In this document: positions 50,187 to 62,520 of the stretch, piece by piece | Position numbering within the stretch: the stretch's first letter is position 1 | Layout of the letters: each line of letters opens with the position of its first letter | Assembly: GCF_019175385.1 (NCBI RefSeq) | Contig: NC_083337.1 | Span: forward strand, 18,585,885 to 18,649,884 | Length of the DNA: 64,000 nucleotides | Source: Lycium barbarum | Lineage: Eukaryota > Streptophyta > Magnoliopsida > Solanales > Solanaceae | Direction: 5' to 3' | Notes under the pieces: generated by a model | Seen by the model: only the letters and a program-made list of their open reading frames with translations | Database searches by the model: none | What the model was told of the DNA's origin: nothing | Translations under genes and position numbers: made by a program

Positions 50187-50650
50187 TCAAAATTTGAATC
50201 TTCGCATTCCAATCTTGTCCGCCATCTTCTGGAAAGTTGTAGTTGGTAGAGACTTGGTGAACAAATCAACCATATAATCACTTGAACCGATCTGTTGCAC
50301 GCTGATATCATCATTCTTTTGGAGATCGTGTGTGAAGAACAACTTTGGTGAAATACGCCTTGTCCTTTTATGAATCCTCTCTTTAGTTGGACTATGTATG
50401 CCGCTACATCTTCAGTCTTCGGATAGAGTTGTATCGGCATATAGTATTGTTGAAATCACTCCAAGTCCATTCCTGACCTGCTTTATAAATAGATGTTATC
50501 TTTATATGATTTGAGTGTCATGTACAACAACATTGTATGACTATAATCTCTCATAGTCATAGCAAAATATATAAATGCATCAATTGCATAAAGATATCCC
50601 ACTTCACGATCAAAGAATTCCGCAAGTTTCTCATTTCAGCTTCTTTCAGC
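50187..50650 (-). pseudogene. Ty1/copia reverse transcriptase end and RNase H remnant
   Basis: Minus strand. LFFTHDLQKNDDISVQQIG, then YMVDLFTKSLPTTTF and KIGMRRFKF followed by TGA at 50187, match the C-terminal RNase H of copia elements. Upstream in other frames AAYIVQLKRGFIKG and EVGYLYAIDAFIYFA fit the preceding RNase H and the end of the reverse transcriptase, with large deletions and frameshifts between. This is the only readable coding part of element H and fixes its class. Confidence 0.75.
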
Positions 50651-53600
50651 AGATAATATATTGTTTGTGGAAACTCTTCAAGAGTTCGAATAATATTCAA
50701 GTAATCAATTTACACTCATAAAGAAATAGGATAGTATAGTCATGTGTACCCTTAGTCAATAAGTACCCATTATGATAAAATCACATTCACCTTGCTTGAT
50801 TTAATCCATATAAGAATTATAAATAGATTTTAGAACCTGTATATGCTTCGGGCATTTAAAATTATTCAAGAATTTTCATATAAATTTTGTCAAGTGACAA
50901 TATCCATTAATATTTAAATGCGTGACATTTTCTGTTGTCAGGACTGTAGGTCCAATAATCTTGAAGCTTACCAAAATGCGTCATTTCACTTGGTAATAAT
51001 GTCTATGTTAGCATGCTTTATAGACATAGAATTCAGATCCTCACAATTTTTTACAATATTGCGCTATGTTGTATGAAAGATATCGTCGACAATATATCAT
51101 TTGTATCGGTTCGCAATGTGACATAACTTATTGAGATCTCATCACTTTCATTATTTTAGGTACCTAAACCTCTCATGAGGTCTCATGAAGTGTTATGTCG
51201 TATGCTCTTCAAGAGCACATTGCCTCCTTGTTATGGCTATTTTGATCATTTGCTCCTCTTCCTTTTTCAAGGATTATCTCATTTGAAACTGATTGATCTA
51301 CATGCTTTATGCATGTTGTATACTTTTTGAGGACGTTAATATTATTAGGAGCATTTTGCAGCTAAAATATGAAACTAGTTTTAGGTCAGCAAATGCTTCT
51401 AGCATTTAACTTGAATTGGCTTTTCAATGAGGATCATACTAATGATAACTCACAACATATTTCCTAGCTACTTATTCTCTACCCCTTATGTTAGATAAAC
51501 TAACATATATCCCATCTTCTTTGGGGGAATCCATCTTTGTGCATCATGGTAGATTAATTAGTCATATACCACACATAACAAACTGTTAGATGAAAATATC
51601 TAGTTTGTATCCCTGAACAAAGAGAATTTATCATAATTTATTAGTCTGAAACATACAAATGATGCTGTATACAATATATCATATCTCAGACCAGCACATG
51701 AAGCTTGTTCTCGTAACCAATGGTTTAGCTATTTATTGAAGGCATCTAATGTCAAACCAGCTTGGATATAAACCATCATTATCAAGATGAATTGTCTTGA
51801 TTACATAATTTGAAAATGGTGCTCTTAACTCAATTATTTTGAGCAAGTAATTTTGTAAATATCAAACTGGAGGTTGACAATAAACGCACATGTGACCATC
51901 TCATTGACGCATCTATTTAAGATATCACATAATAGGTGAACGGGCCCATATTCACCTTTTATATTTTTCCAGAATTTAGGGAATTTAATCCCAACATTAG
52001 CCAGTATAATCCACTTATCATGAGAACAAGCAACAAAAATAATTTTTTGAAGAAACTTCTTGTTCTTCAATGTATATCAAATACTCAATCTGCACATCAT
52101 ATTTGAATCGGGATGGCCAAATCGCTCAGCTGACTAATACAATTATTTATACTAGTAAACTTCATGTTTACCATATCATGTTCTATTTGTTTTAATAAAC
52201 TTCTGGTTTACTATGACATGAATTATTTTTTGTATCGATAAACTTCCGGTTTAGCGTGACTAAGATTTCATCATACTTATATTTGTGTAGTACAATTTGG
52301 ATAAATGAGTTAGGTAACCTTTCACATACATATTTCTTACCCACTATGACATTGGAGATATTTAATCTTCCTATTATATATATAGTATCAATATGATAGT
52401 CATTTACTTAGTAAACTTCAGGTTTACTAAAACTTAGTAAACTTCAGATTTACTAAAACTTATATTTCGATCATAACAACTTCGTTTATTACAATCTAGA
52501 ACGAATAACATGATAGTATATATGCTCTTTAGGAGCCTTTAATTTATTCCTTATAATAAGATATTGTTTGGACACTGCTGGTGTCATGATTCTTGTAGAC
52601 AAATAACTAGGCTCTTCTGGACCTTGATCATTAATTTTGTGCTACCAAATATTGCTTAGACACTGCTGGTGTCATCAATGAGAATTTGATTAGATCTTTC
52701 TGATGTCATGTAAGAAAACAGTAAACGAATTTGCTTTTAACGATAATAAATACATAAATAACGAAAAGTAACATTATGTTCTAAACTTCAGTATTTCAAA
52801 CATCTCCCTCAAGGAGATTCACTATTAACATCTAAATATTTTGTATCTTAGCGGTGACCATATAGATATTACATCCTTCATCAAGAAAAATACATGAATT
52901 TATTTTTTCCTTTAGGGAAATTAATAACAACTAATCATGCTATATCAATGTGATTATAATAGAAAATTTTCTACAAAATCTTTTTCATTTCCCTTGGAAC
53001 GATACATAATAAAAGTATCCAAGATGATTTGACGTACGACATTTATGTGCAACAATGCCTTCATACATAACATAACATCTATATCCTTTGTTATTTTATC
53101 TCTTCAGAAGGTGTGTTGTGGTATATCTTCATTCACTTAGGGGAATAAAACTTCGTCATTTAGATGCTGTTTATACATAAATTTCAATAGCTCATTATTT
53201 CTCGCAACCACAAGAAAACATATGAAAATATTACCACTTCTGATGATTATGGACATAAATTTAACACCATCGTCTATAAGCAAATTCATAATAACAATTG
53301 TGGATAAGCAAATCATAATAAACTTCAAGCATATCTATAGTAAAAAAAATTGCGCAAGCATATTTTGATCTCATCAATAAACTTTTATATATGCTAATAT
53401 TTGTTAGAATAAAGAATTACCATATGTAATATCCGATTTTTTTTTTCAATCCTTAAAAGTTCGTTATCCATAGTACCTTTAAGCTATACAGTTAGTGTCA
53501 CAAACATTAGCTTTAAGATAACCATATGCCTCATATCAACTCAAAATCAAATTGAAACTGGTCTAACAAATTAAAAATTAGACTGTTTGTTAGTATATGA

Positions 53601-53924
53601 AAGGTCATGTGAAGTGCTATACTTGCTATAAGAAAAAGCACATGTCATATTTGTATAAATCCCGAAACTAACAAAACATGTTAATTAGGATTAAAATAAT
53701 ATGAAATTACATAAAATATTTGATTGAATGAATGCCACCTTGGTAGTTTTCAAGCAAATCCAATGTTGGGCCAAGCCTTGCCAGCCGGTAATAGCCGAAG
53801 GGCTTAGGATGGTAAACACGTATAGGCAAACAAGAAGTCAGTAGTTAATCATACCTTGCGGATAGAAGGGATTGAAACTTAATTTTGGCAGAGATAAGAT
53901 ACTACTTTAGGATTTGGAAGTTAA
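50651..53924. other. Interior of element H, no readable coding domain
   Basis: 3.3 kb of AT-rich sequence. Recurrent phrases include aaacttc-ggttta (52160-52460, five or more times) and gacactgctggtgtcat (near 52571 and 52661). No protease, integrase or gag motif was found in any frame. Confidence 0.5.
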
Positions 53925-54255
53925 AACTTCTTCAATAGTAAAAGTTCAAAGCCTTACTATAGTCAAAAGTAAAGTTCAAAGTCTTACCAATTCAAAAGTA
54001 AAATTTAAAGTTTTACTACTTCGGGAGTAAATTTTAAAGTTCTACTACTTCGGGAGGAAATTTTAAAAAATCTTACGAGATCGAGAGTAAATTTCAAAGT
54101 TTACCTCTTCCGGAGTAAATTTTAAAGTCTTACCACTTCGGAAGTAAATTTAAAGTTCTACTACTTCGGAAGTAAAGTCCAAAATTTGCTACTTCGGGAA
54201 CAGATTTCAGAATTTGCCACTTTGGGAGCAGATTTCTGAGTTCATTACTTCAAGA
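53925..54255. repeat. Tandem array of about 30-33-bp units in element H
   Basis: About ten units of the type ctacttcgggagtaaatttt followed by aaagtt. Units vary in length and sequence; the best are at 54012-54180. Non-coding. Confidence 0.85.
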
Positions 54256-54946
54256 ATAAAACATAGAATATTTAAAATATTTTTTCTCAATTATTTTATC
54301 TCTTCTGGATGTGAGTCGTTATAACTCCACAACCAAACGCACGTCCACAATTATAAGCTTTGCTACATGCTCTCACATTCACTTCAGGAAATGGATCTGT
54401 ATTTGTAAGAATTATCAACAGTTTTCATCCATCGATAAGGGAACATAATCATCTCAAACGTGCCTTAACCACATAAAATTATGATAGCTTAGAATCTCTT
54501 TTAAGATATTGCTACTTCACGAGCAAATTGAGACATGTATAATAACGTAGAGAATTTGCTCTAATATATCTTCAATAATCATCATAGCAAACTTATAAAC
54601 TTATTATCATTGCCGATGGAATTAATTATGACATCTCCCGACATATTAACGAAATAATTTATTTACAGTAATTGATAATAGATGACCTGCTAATATCAAA
54701 TAAAACTTGTTTCGTTTTAAGAGGCCTTCCATTAGATGATTATTAAGAATGCTTCACAGAATAAGTAATATCAAAATACCTTAAGAAAATCCTGTTCAAG
54801 TGGGATAAGACACCATGCACTTACCAGATCGACTAAATCAACATTTGATGTATTGTGATGCTTTTCATTCTCTTCTATGGGGTTTGGCCTTAGTGAAGAA
54901 GAAAATTAAATTTTACTAAAAAATTTAGAGACTCGTGCTGATAACA

Positions 54947-55177
54947 TGTTATAAATTAATAAAAATAAGTAAGAAGAATATTTAGAGAAAGAGAGAAGAG
55001 AGAATTCTTTATTTCTCTTGAGGATGATTTTACAATGAAGGAGAACTTTTCTATTTATAGAGAAAAACTAACTTAATTCAAAAGTTACAAAGCCTAGTTT
55101 CTATCTTAGAGATAGACATAATGATATTTATCTATGATATGATAGACATTCATAACAAAAGATATCTATCTATAACA
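54947..55177 (-). repeat. 5' LTR of element H
   Basis: 231 bp. Just internal on the minus strand lies TTATCAGCACGAGTCTC, three bases after the LTR, at the position of the primer binding site. Its tRNA is not certain to me. Confidence 0.85.
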
Positions 55178-55454
55178 TATCTCACTTAGTTCCACTTATT
55201 GAATTTTGAAAAAAAACACGTAACAAATGCTTCTTGTCTTATTTATCGTGAAATGTTTGGAACAAATTGAGTTCGCCAGCACTAGTATTTGATATTAGAG
55301 AAATAATTCTTGTTTATTTTTTATCATTAATGAACTCTAGATTTTTCAACTCATTGAACACAACTACAAAATTTTGTAAAAAAAAAAACACAACTACAAA
55401 AATTCCCTTCCAAATTTCTGGAAGTTTTCTAAGCAGACTCGTTATCATCAACAT

Positions 55455-55460
55455 TTTATT
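55455..55460 (-). terminator. Polyadenylation signal of the remorin gene
   Basis: AATAAA on the minus strand 140 bases after the remorin stop codon, in a T-rich 3' untranslated context that ends before element H. Confidence 0.5.
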
Positions 55461-55599
55461 AGTAGTTTTTGTACACAGAGTAGCAGAGAACCTAATTGGA
55501 CACTCATCAAAGAACACACACTAAAAAGAAGCAACATGAAATTTACAAAGTGAAAAGTGAATGTTATCCTTGGTGATCTTTCACAAGTTCATAACATCA

Positions 55600-58500
55600 T
55601 TAACATCCACAGAATCCAAGAAGCTTCTTCTTAGGGATTTGCCCCGTAGCGCGGTACCTGGCCGCTGTCTCCTCTGCTTTCAGAAATTCTTGCCCTCGGT
55701 TCGCGTCAACCACAGCTCTGTTCTCATCTGCTTCCCTATGAATTAGAGCTACTTTATTTTGTATCATCTCTGCGTATTCTGCTTTCTTGTGCTCTAGTTG
55801 ATCCTGCAGTTTTCACGAGCTTATTATCAATATCAACATAAACGGGAAATCAACACGGTCCAATATCTATCAGAAAACAAAAATGGACAAAAGCTATGTT
55901 GCTTACACCCTCCGAAAATGCTGCTACACCCTTATCGGATTCTCCAAAATCAAACCTCATAGAGGATCCGACACACACCCAACATAAGTCAAGAGTATTT
56001 TGATTCCTCACTACAAGAAAGTACAGAAAGGGCAACAACTCTTTGGCAACAAAAATTATATTGTTGGCAAATGAACTTTTTTTGTTGTCATAGTATTGAT
56101 TATCGTTGCAAAAAGTACTTTTGGCAACAAAAAAAAAGTTGTTGCATGTCGTTGCAATAACCTATGGGAAAAGTTTATGCAACAACAAACAAGATTTTGT
56201 TGGCAAAAGTACTTTTCGCAACAATAATCAATACTATGGCTCCAAATATTTTTTGTTGGCAAATGTCTTTTTTGTCGTAGTGCCTATCCTAAACTGAACC
56301 ACTTGGACTTTTGCATACCATGCATTAACCAAAATTTTGGGCAGAACCCGACAACAAAAACCATTATTAAGTTTTCATCTGCAGCTAAAAGTGCGAAGTG
56401 ATTCATGGAATAGTTAGAATCACTTCAAAAGTACTCGAGCGCTAGTCTTATTAAAAGGCACTATAAATTACTTAGAAATTGAGCTATTTTTCCCTGTACA
56501 TCATTGCTCTCTTGAAGTATTTGCATTTCAAATTCATTGAAGATGCATGTATACTCGAGTCCGACCATGGTTACCTCAAGTGTCTTCAGTTTAGCTTCAA
56601 GCTTTGCTTTTTGGGTACTCTCCCACGCTGCAACTTTAGAGAGCTTCTTTTGGGCCTATTCAATAGTAAAAACAAGGTTAGAAACAATGACGCAGTGGTT
56701 GTTCACATTTTATATATGTATAGTTTATATATATATATGATCTAATGGACGTATTAACATCTCAACCTAAAGAGATAAGGCAAATTAAAAGAATTTTAAG
56801 TATTGAGGAGGTGAGCATAGTTAAGTTATCAAAAGAAATGTAAAGATGAACTAAGGTGGAACGAGTTTTGCAGTCGCAAAGAATACTGTATGTCTTATAT
56901 CTATGTGACCTGGAAAATTTGGACTTCTAAAAACTCAATTAGGAACGATGAGATCTCCATATATGCCAATTATGCAATGAATGAATATAACATAGAAGTT
57001 GGAAATCCTACTTGTTGTCCACTTTGCTTTTTTTGCTTTCTTCCCATGCCTTGACAAAAGAAGACCTTTTCTCATTTTCAAGCTGTGAAAGAGCAATATC
57101 TGAAGAAAAATAAGAAAACAAAGCTCCAGTTAACATCTGAGATATGACCTTTCGCAACTTCAAAATATTCAGAGAACAATTCCAGAACTCTTCAACTTTA
57201 AGTTCTCTAAGGAAATTATGTGCTATCATTAGTCATTAAATTAAGCACATCCCTAGTCATGTCTCATGTTGTAGCCGTAGCCAAAACTGGTTAACGTCTA
57301 GATGTAATACATACCTCTGTCAAGGGATCCCTTTGAACTTTCCTTTGATGAAAAATCAGTCTCTGCAAAAATCGGGAAACAACAATAACATATTATAATA
57401 TCACAAAGCACTACAAAAAATCTGGAATTAGCTATGAACTTTGTCGCTAATCCGTCGCTAAATTGCTCGTAGCTAACAATAGTTTTTTGGTAATCCATCG
57501 CTAAATAGAACTAATTGGTGGATTCTACTGTTTAGCTCCATAATTTGTCGTCATTAAATCATGCTTTTTAGTAGTGAATCATGGTAAGCATCTAGTCGGA
57601 AGGCCTCTAGAGAGAAGATGCCCCTCAAGATATATGCAAACGCTTAATCGGTACTTTTTATTTTTATTTTGTTTTCTGCACTCCTTTCATTCTTTTTACC
57701 TACGTTCACCACTTACTTTTAATAGTAATCCAAATCGAGTTTTTGTGCAGGAAAATGATAATTATGCTGATAGTTCACTAGGTGTGAAGTTATTTATCAG
57801 TTAATGAATAAGGGCAGAACTAAGGTCATTTGGATTCGGAGAAGAACTATACAATAATCTTAGAGAAATAATGATGGGACAAGAAATTAGTACTCTTTCC
57901 ATTTCAAAAAGAATGAGGGAGTTCGGAGTACCATGGTCAAATTTGCTAATTTTCGGTCTCAATTTGGCCATAGATATCTTAATTTACTTAGAATAAAATC
58001 TACATAATTAGAAACTAAAGTACTTTTAAAAGTAAAAGAATAAAAGGTACTTTTAGTTATTTTCCAACATGAAATTGTACTTCAATCGCAAGGTTTTATG
58101 TGAGTTCATCTGTACCCTATTCATTAAGCTGTTGATTTAAGTTGAAGAACAAGCAATAATCACTCGGAAGTGCTTTATTTAGAATGAAAATTGTTTTAGA
58201 AAATCAGCATCAACTTGCAAGTTTCAGTATGAAGATTGAACACTAAAAACGATGGCATAAAAACTCAGCAATATAATAACAAAAGCAGCTATGATATTAC
58301 ATAATCCAATAATACCAACTGAAAACTCGCTCTCATAGAAAAGAACACAGCAAGAAAATAACGTATTTTCATTTGTATGGGTCAGATATTTAAAACTATG
58401 AATTTAATTTATATATATTGACATAGTAAATAATATTTACATTATCAATGTAGTTATACCCACCATAACAGATCATTTACCTCTTTGTAGGTAGCAATTA

Positions 58501-59592
58501 ATACTATATTTACCATAAATAATTACCTTAAATTGTTTTTCATCAAGTAAGTCTAAAATTCTTGATACTATCAAGATAAAAGAAGTCATACTCTACAAAT
58601 ATACAAATTCATTACCTTGTCAGCTTTTAAACTATCCAAACCCCACATTGTGGAATTTCACTAGATATGTTGCTGTTGTTGTCAGCCTTTAAACTATATA
58701 CAGAAACACTGTAGTGATTTTTACACTATCAATATACTTCCTCCGTCCAGTTTTATTTGTCCTGTATACTAAAAATAATAGTCCATTTTTACTTGTCCGA
58801 TTTGAAAAATCAAAGAGATAATTTACCATTTCATGGCTATTTTACCATTATTATTAATTATTAAGTTGAAAACTTCAAGGAATTCACTTTGTGGTTGCAC
58901 AAATTTTAAATTATATTTTATTGATTTTAATCATTAGGTTACTTAGCTATAGATTAGGAATAATATAGTAAAATTGACATTCTATTTTTGACTTCTTATT
59001 AGGCGTGGCAAATCAAATACTCCCGTTTCAATTTATATGAACCCATTTAACTGGGCACGACATTTAAGAAAGAGGGAAGACTTTTGAAACTTGTGGTTCA
59101 AAATAAGCCTTGAAATTTTGTGTGACTGTAAATCATTCATAAAGTGAATTTGTTTCCAAATTAGGAAAGAAGTCATTCATTTTGACACGGACTAAAAAGG
59201 AAATAGGTTCAAACAAATTGAAACAGAGGGAGTACATGACAAGTAAAAATGGGCGAAGGGATTAATTTTCTACCTGGTACAACAGGAACCATAATTATGT
59301 ATAATATTTTCAGTGAAGACTGAAGACATAAAACTTAAACTCTAAACATAAATATAATAATGAACACCTAGGTTTTTTTTTTAAGAAAAAAGAAACAGTA
59401 ATAATATGTAGATGTATAGAAAGAGGAGAATGGGATTAATTAGAAACATATAAATAATTTACCTTGAGGTGTGACAGTATTGGTGACAACTTTAGGAGCT
59501 AGAGGTGTAGTAGTAGTATTATGAAGTAGTATTGGCGGTGGCACTACTGGTTTAGTTGTCTCCTCCACTTGGGGAATAGCAGCGCTTTCCAT
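55600..59592 (-). CDS. Remorin (five exons, possibly damaged splice site)
   Basis: Remorins are plant plasma-membrane nanodomain proteins with a disordered N terminus and a C-terminal coiled coil plus membrane anchor. Exons on the minus strand: 59592-59463, 57362-57315, 57099-57011, 56655-56575 and 55803-55600, giving 183 residues, a normal length. Exon 1 (MESAAIPQVEETTKPV) is Pro/Thr-rich. Exons 2-5 carry the Remorin_C domain: ENEKRSSFVKAWEESKKSK, KLSKVAAWESTQKAKLEAKL, then RATGQIPKKKLLGFCGC with two terminal Cys that could be acylated. Junctions 1, 2 and 4 have GT/AG and correct phase. Intron 3 does not: AACAAG is followed by TAGG, as if one G of AAGGT were lost. A GT one base earlier would shift the frame. 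The start context (aaaaATGG) is good. Introns 1 and 4 hold MITEs. Confidence 0.88.
55905..55985. repeat. Second copy of the GGATCC-rich repeat, in remorin intron 4
   Basis: acccttatcggattctccaa and agaggatccgacacacaccc resemble the repeat at 5196-5325. Confidence 0.55.
56009..56282. mobile_element. CACTA-type MITE in remorin intron 4
   Basis: 274 bp, begins CACTACAAGAAAGT and ends TTTTTTGTCGTAGTG, with CCT as a 3-bp target duplication on both sides (56006-56008, 56283-56285). The interior repeats ttggcaacaa and its complement. No transposase. Matches the En/Spm (CACTA) end type. Confidence 0.9.
57409..57576. mobile_element. CACTA-type MITE in remorin intron 1
   Basis: 168 bp, CACTACAAAAAATC at the left and CTTTTTAGTAGTG at the right. 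The gtcgctaatccgtcgctaaa interior is common in this MITE type. The flanks (AAG / AAT) do not form a clean duplication. It lies 47 bases upstream of exon 2 on the transcribed strand. Confidence 0.75.
57577..58736. other. Remaining intron 1 sequence
   Basis: About 1.2 kb without exon or RNA gene. A one-ended MITE relic may start near 57891 (tactctttccatttcaaaaa). Otherwise nothing recognised. Confidence 0.4.
58737..59262. mobile_element. Stowaway-like MITE carrying a second MITE
   Basis: The left end cttcctccgtccagtttta and right end acaagtaaaaatgggcgaag are imperfect inverted repeats, with TA on both sides (58735-58736, 59263-59264). The element would be about 311 bp without the Stowaway at 59020-59232. 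In remorin intron 1. Confidence 0.75.
59020..59232. mobile_element. Stowaway-type MITE, nested
   Basis: 213 bp, flanked by TA (59018-59019, 59233-59234), same family as 2813-3028 and very similar to it along its whole length. The left terminal repeat is shortened (CTCCCGTTTC). Confidence 0.9.
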
Positions 59593-60662
59593 TTTTGGAT
59601 ATATAGATATAGAACATAAAAGGTGATCAAATTTTGTTAAAAGGGAGAAGTTGAAATGATGTCTTCTTCAATTCTATTTCTTTTACGAAATCGAATATAA
59701 GGTTTGATGGTTTTTTTGTTTTTTGCTCTCGAAGGTTTGAGACTTTTGAGACATGATGTAGATGATACTGCCACTAGTTATTTATTTGAATTTACACAGA
59801 TATAGCCACTAGAAGTGGCATTTTGTTTAGAAGTCGATCGACCGCCTTTTTCTAACTAGATTAGTAGTTTAAGATTATCTAATCTGAAATTTAAAATTCA
59901 AAATTATGAGTTTAGTTTTAAACAAAATTCTTCAAAGATGATCTGGTGATTATTGAAGTAGAGAAGAACTACGTGGTCAAATTCAGCAGAGGCGACAAAA
60001 AAAAACTAGCCTTGATGGACAATAGTTGTATGATATTTGTGCTGGTGAAGTTTGTAAGAACAAATAGTGTGAAATGCACACAAACTAATTGAAATACTAC
60101 CATCATGATATGAAATTGGAAAACATTACCAACTTCTAAAAATATTGTATGACTAATATTACGATAATATTGTATGACGTATTAAGATTTATGTACCATT
60201 TAGGTTAAATATGAAATAACAATATAAAAACAAAGGTATTTAAAAATGAAATGTCATTTTCAATTGTGAACACAATTATTTCCGTTATAATAATTTGTAT
60301 ATAGAGTATTATTTTCTAGTATAATACTCTTTTTACATTATTATTTTCATATAGTACTCTTGTATGCATTATAATCTTTCTCTAGATATAGTTCATGAAA
60401 AATAACTCTTAAATGTATGAATTGTGTATTTTCATTTTTTTTCGTAATTAGTTAAGTCAATATTTATCCTCATATTATTTTTGATTCTTAAGCTTTTATT
60501 CTAATTACTTAATGGATATTTCTAGTAATTAAATGTTTTCCGAGCATAGAGTATGATTTAGCTTATGATGTTGGAACGTGGCTTTTCCAAATTCTGCCAC
60601 GGCCATGCAATTAGGAAGTCAGCAAACTACAGTGAGCTGAATTTTAGAAGCTCTACGGCTCT
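59593..60662. promoter_or_regulatory. Upstream region of the remorin gene
   Basis: AT-rich, with no gene. A TATA-like CTTATATTC lies on the minus strand at about 59695-59705, roughly 110 bases before the start codon, and would suit a short untranslated leader. No other element can be assigned. Confidence 0.4.
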
Positions 60663-61404
60663 GTGATGTGTGGGCATACTAGGAGAGATAGGATTAGAAA
60701 TGAAGATATTCGGGATAAGTTGGGAGTAGCCTCGATGAAGGACAAGTTGCGGGAAGCGAGACTGAGATCGTTCGGGCATGTGAGGAGGAGATGCGCTGAT
60801 GTCCCAGTGCGGAGGTGTGAGAGGTCGGCTATGGATAGCTTCAGGAGAGATAGAGGTAGGCTGAAGAATTATTGGGGAGAAGTGATTAGATACTACATGC
60901 CACAACTGCAGCTTACCGAGGACATGACCTGGAGAGGAGGTTTGTGGAGGACACGGAATAAGGTAAGCCTGTCAAGTGGGTCGGGCCATATAAATGCGGG
61001 TCACATGGGGCCGGGCCATAGTTAGTGGGCCAGGTTGGGGCCGGGTTGGAGGAGAGAAAGGGGTGCCCGGCCCATCCCCCTACCCGGGTAGGGGTACATA
61101 GTGGGCTAAGTGTGCCGGGCCGGGTTTTAATTAGTGGGCCGGGCCGGATTTTAATTTTTTTTTTAAAAAAATCTAATATTAAAATTTATTAAGTTTGATA
61201 CTTTAAAATCTAGTTGTTGTCAACTTTATTTTAACCATCAAGTTCCTTAAATTATACTTTTGCCCTATTTTCAATCTATAAATACCATTCATTCTTCTCC
61301 ATAATATCTCACAATTCCCTACTCTTCTCTTTCCCTAAATTTCCTACTCATCTAAATCTCTCTCTCTTCCAACTTCCAAGTTCAAATTTCAAAATTTAAA
61401 TTTA

Positions 61405-61608
61405 ATGGATAATGATAATCCTCCACCTGCTCCTCCAGTCTGAAGATCAATTTCAAGTCCGGTGTGGTTGCATTTTGAGCGTGTAGACGAGAAACATGTT
61501 AAATGTCAACATTGTGGTCAAATATATCTCTATAAGTCCGACCCGGTTTTTGGGGGTACCGGTCCGTTACGTAGACACTTGGACAAAAGGCACAAAATTG
61601 AACTTTGA
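61405..61608 (+). pseudogene. hAT transposase N-terminal BED zinc finger
   Basis: A 68-codon frame starts ATG at 61405 (MDNDNPPPAPPV) and has a TGA at codon 13. It then reads SSPVWLHFERVDEKHVKCQH and GPLRRHLDKRHKIEL before TGA at 61608. The C-x2-C ... H-x4-H set and the leading Trp are the BED finger that begins hAT transposases and binds the element ends. The catalytic domain is absent. TATAAATA is about 127 bases upstream. Confidence 0.8.
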
Positions 61609-62520
61609 AGTTTATCTCTTCTTTAAATTTCTCCATCGATGCTAGCGTTTTGAACTTTTCATTTCTATTAAGTTAACCGTTCAAGTTTGTATGTTTTGAA
61701 TTTGCAATGTTATCAATTTAAGTTTGAAGTTTTATTTTAAATTACTTATGTAGTCTTGCGTCACATTCTCAACTTTTTATAATTTTTAGCACTTAAATAG
61801 CCGTTGGGAGTCCTCATTCCAACAACACATTCAAGATATACGCAAATATACCATTAACATATACAAGATATACATAAATTAGGAACTCCTTTTTTGCTAT
61901 AAATAAGCTAATCTTTTTAACCCAAAAAAACAAAATTGAAATGAAATCACACAGTAACTAAATGGGAATGCACATGAGTTTTGATACGAAACCAAAGTTC
62001 TTAATTTAATTATATCATCTGATCCTAAGTCCTAATGTCAGGTGCAGATTGTCACCTCTCCATCATCGGCGGAGACATTTCAAATACGCTAATTTTTTTT
62101 AATTATTATTATATATAAATTATTTGAAACTAATAATATCTTAGACATTGGTTGTTCTACATTTTCGTACTTCATCACAATCTATCTTCCAATTTCTCTG
62201 TGAGTTGATCCTTTTATTTCATTTTAACGATTCTGTAAACTTAGCTATCAATAGGGATGACTGATGACACATCATTTTGACATAACTATCTTGCTTTTAA
62301 TTATGCTAATTTATTATTTTTATAATAATATCCATGATGCTCAATTGTGTTATTATATTAATTTGCTCGAATCATGTTCACGAAAAGATATTTTCTCTGC
62401 CGCCATAATTTTTGGTGTTACCAACTTATTTTTCACAGCAAATAGGAGAAAAGAAAAAAGAAATGGTGGAAGTTACGAAATCTGTCATATATATGTAAAA
62501 ATGCCAATTTATGATTTTTT
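61609..62520. other. Non-coding interior of the hAT element
   Basis: AT-rich sequence with no transposase core or dimerisation domain. The open stretch 62264-62611 runs into the GC-rich subterminal repeats and is not considered a gene. Confidence 0.5.

Larger units (their letters stand above)
49726..55177 (-). mobile_element. Decayed Ty1/copia LTR element H
   Basis: Short LTRs at 49726-49961 (236 bp) and 54947-55177 (231 bp) begin TGTTATAAA and end TAACA, with CATCT before and TATCT after (4 of 5 match). A polypurine tract and a copia RNase H remnant show the minus orientation. Most of the 5-kb interior is AT-rich with no domain that I can read, and includes a tandem array at 53925-54255. 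It was probably a copia element that lost most of pol, or a derivative that replaced it with non-coding DNA. Confidence 0.85.

Noticed and set aside
50026..50277. Plus-strand 83-codon frame with repeated KEKEYTF-like words
   Set aside because: Lies opposite the copia RNase H remnant and the 3' untranslated end of element H; no domain.
53925..54255. Regularly spaced repeats, considered as CRISPR-like
   Set aside because: Units are contiguous and degenerate with no unique spacers, and this is plant nuclear DNA; it is a tandem array in a retroelement.
55561..55746. Plus-strand 61-codon frame
   Set aside because: Antisense of the last remorin exon, whose protein match is unambiguous.
60627..60905. 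Minus-strand 92-codon frame
   Set aside because: Antisense to the LINE protein fragment.
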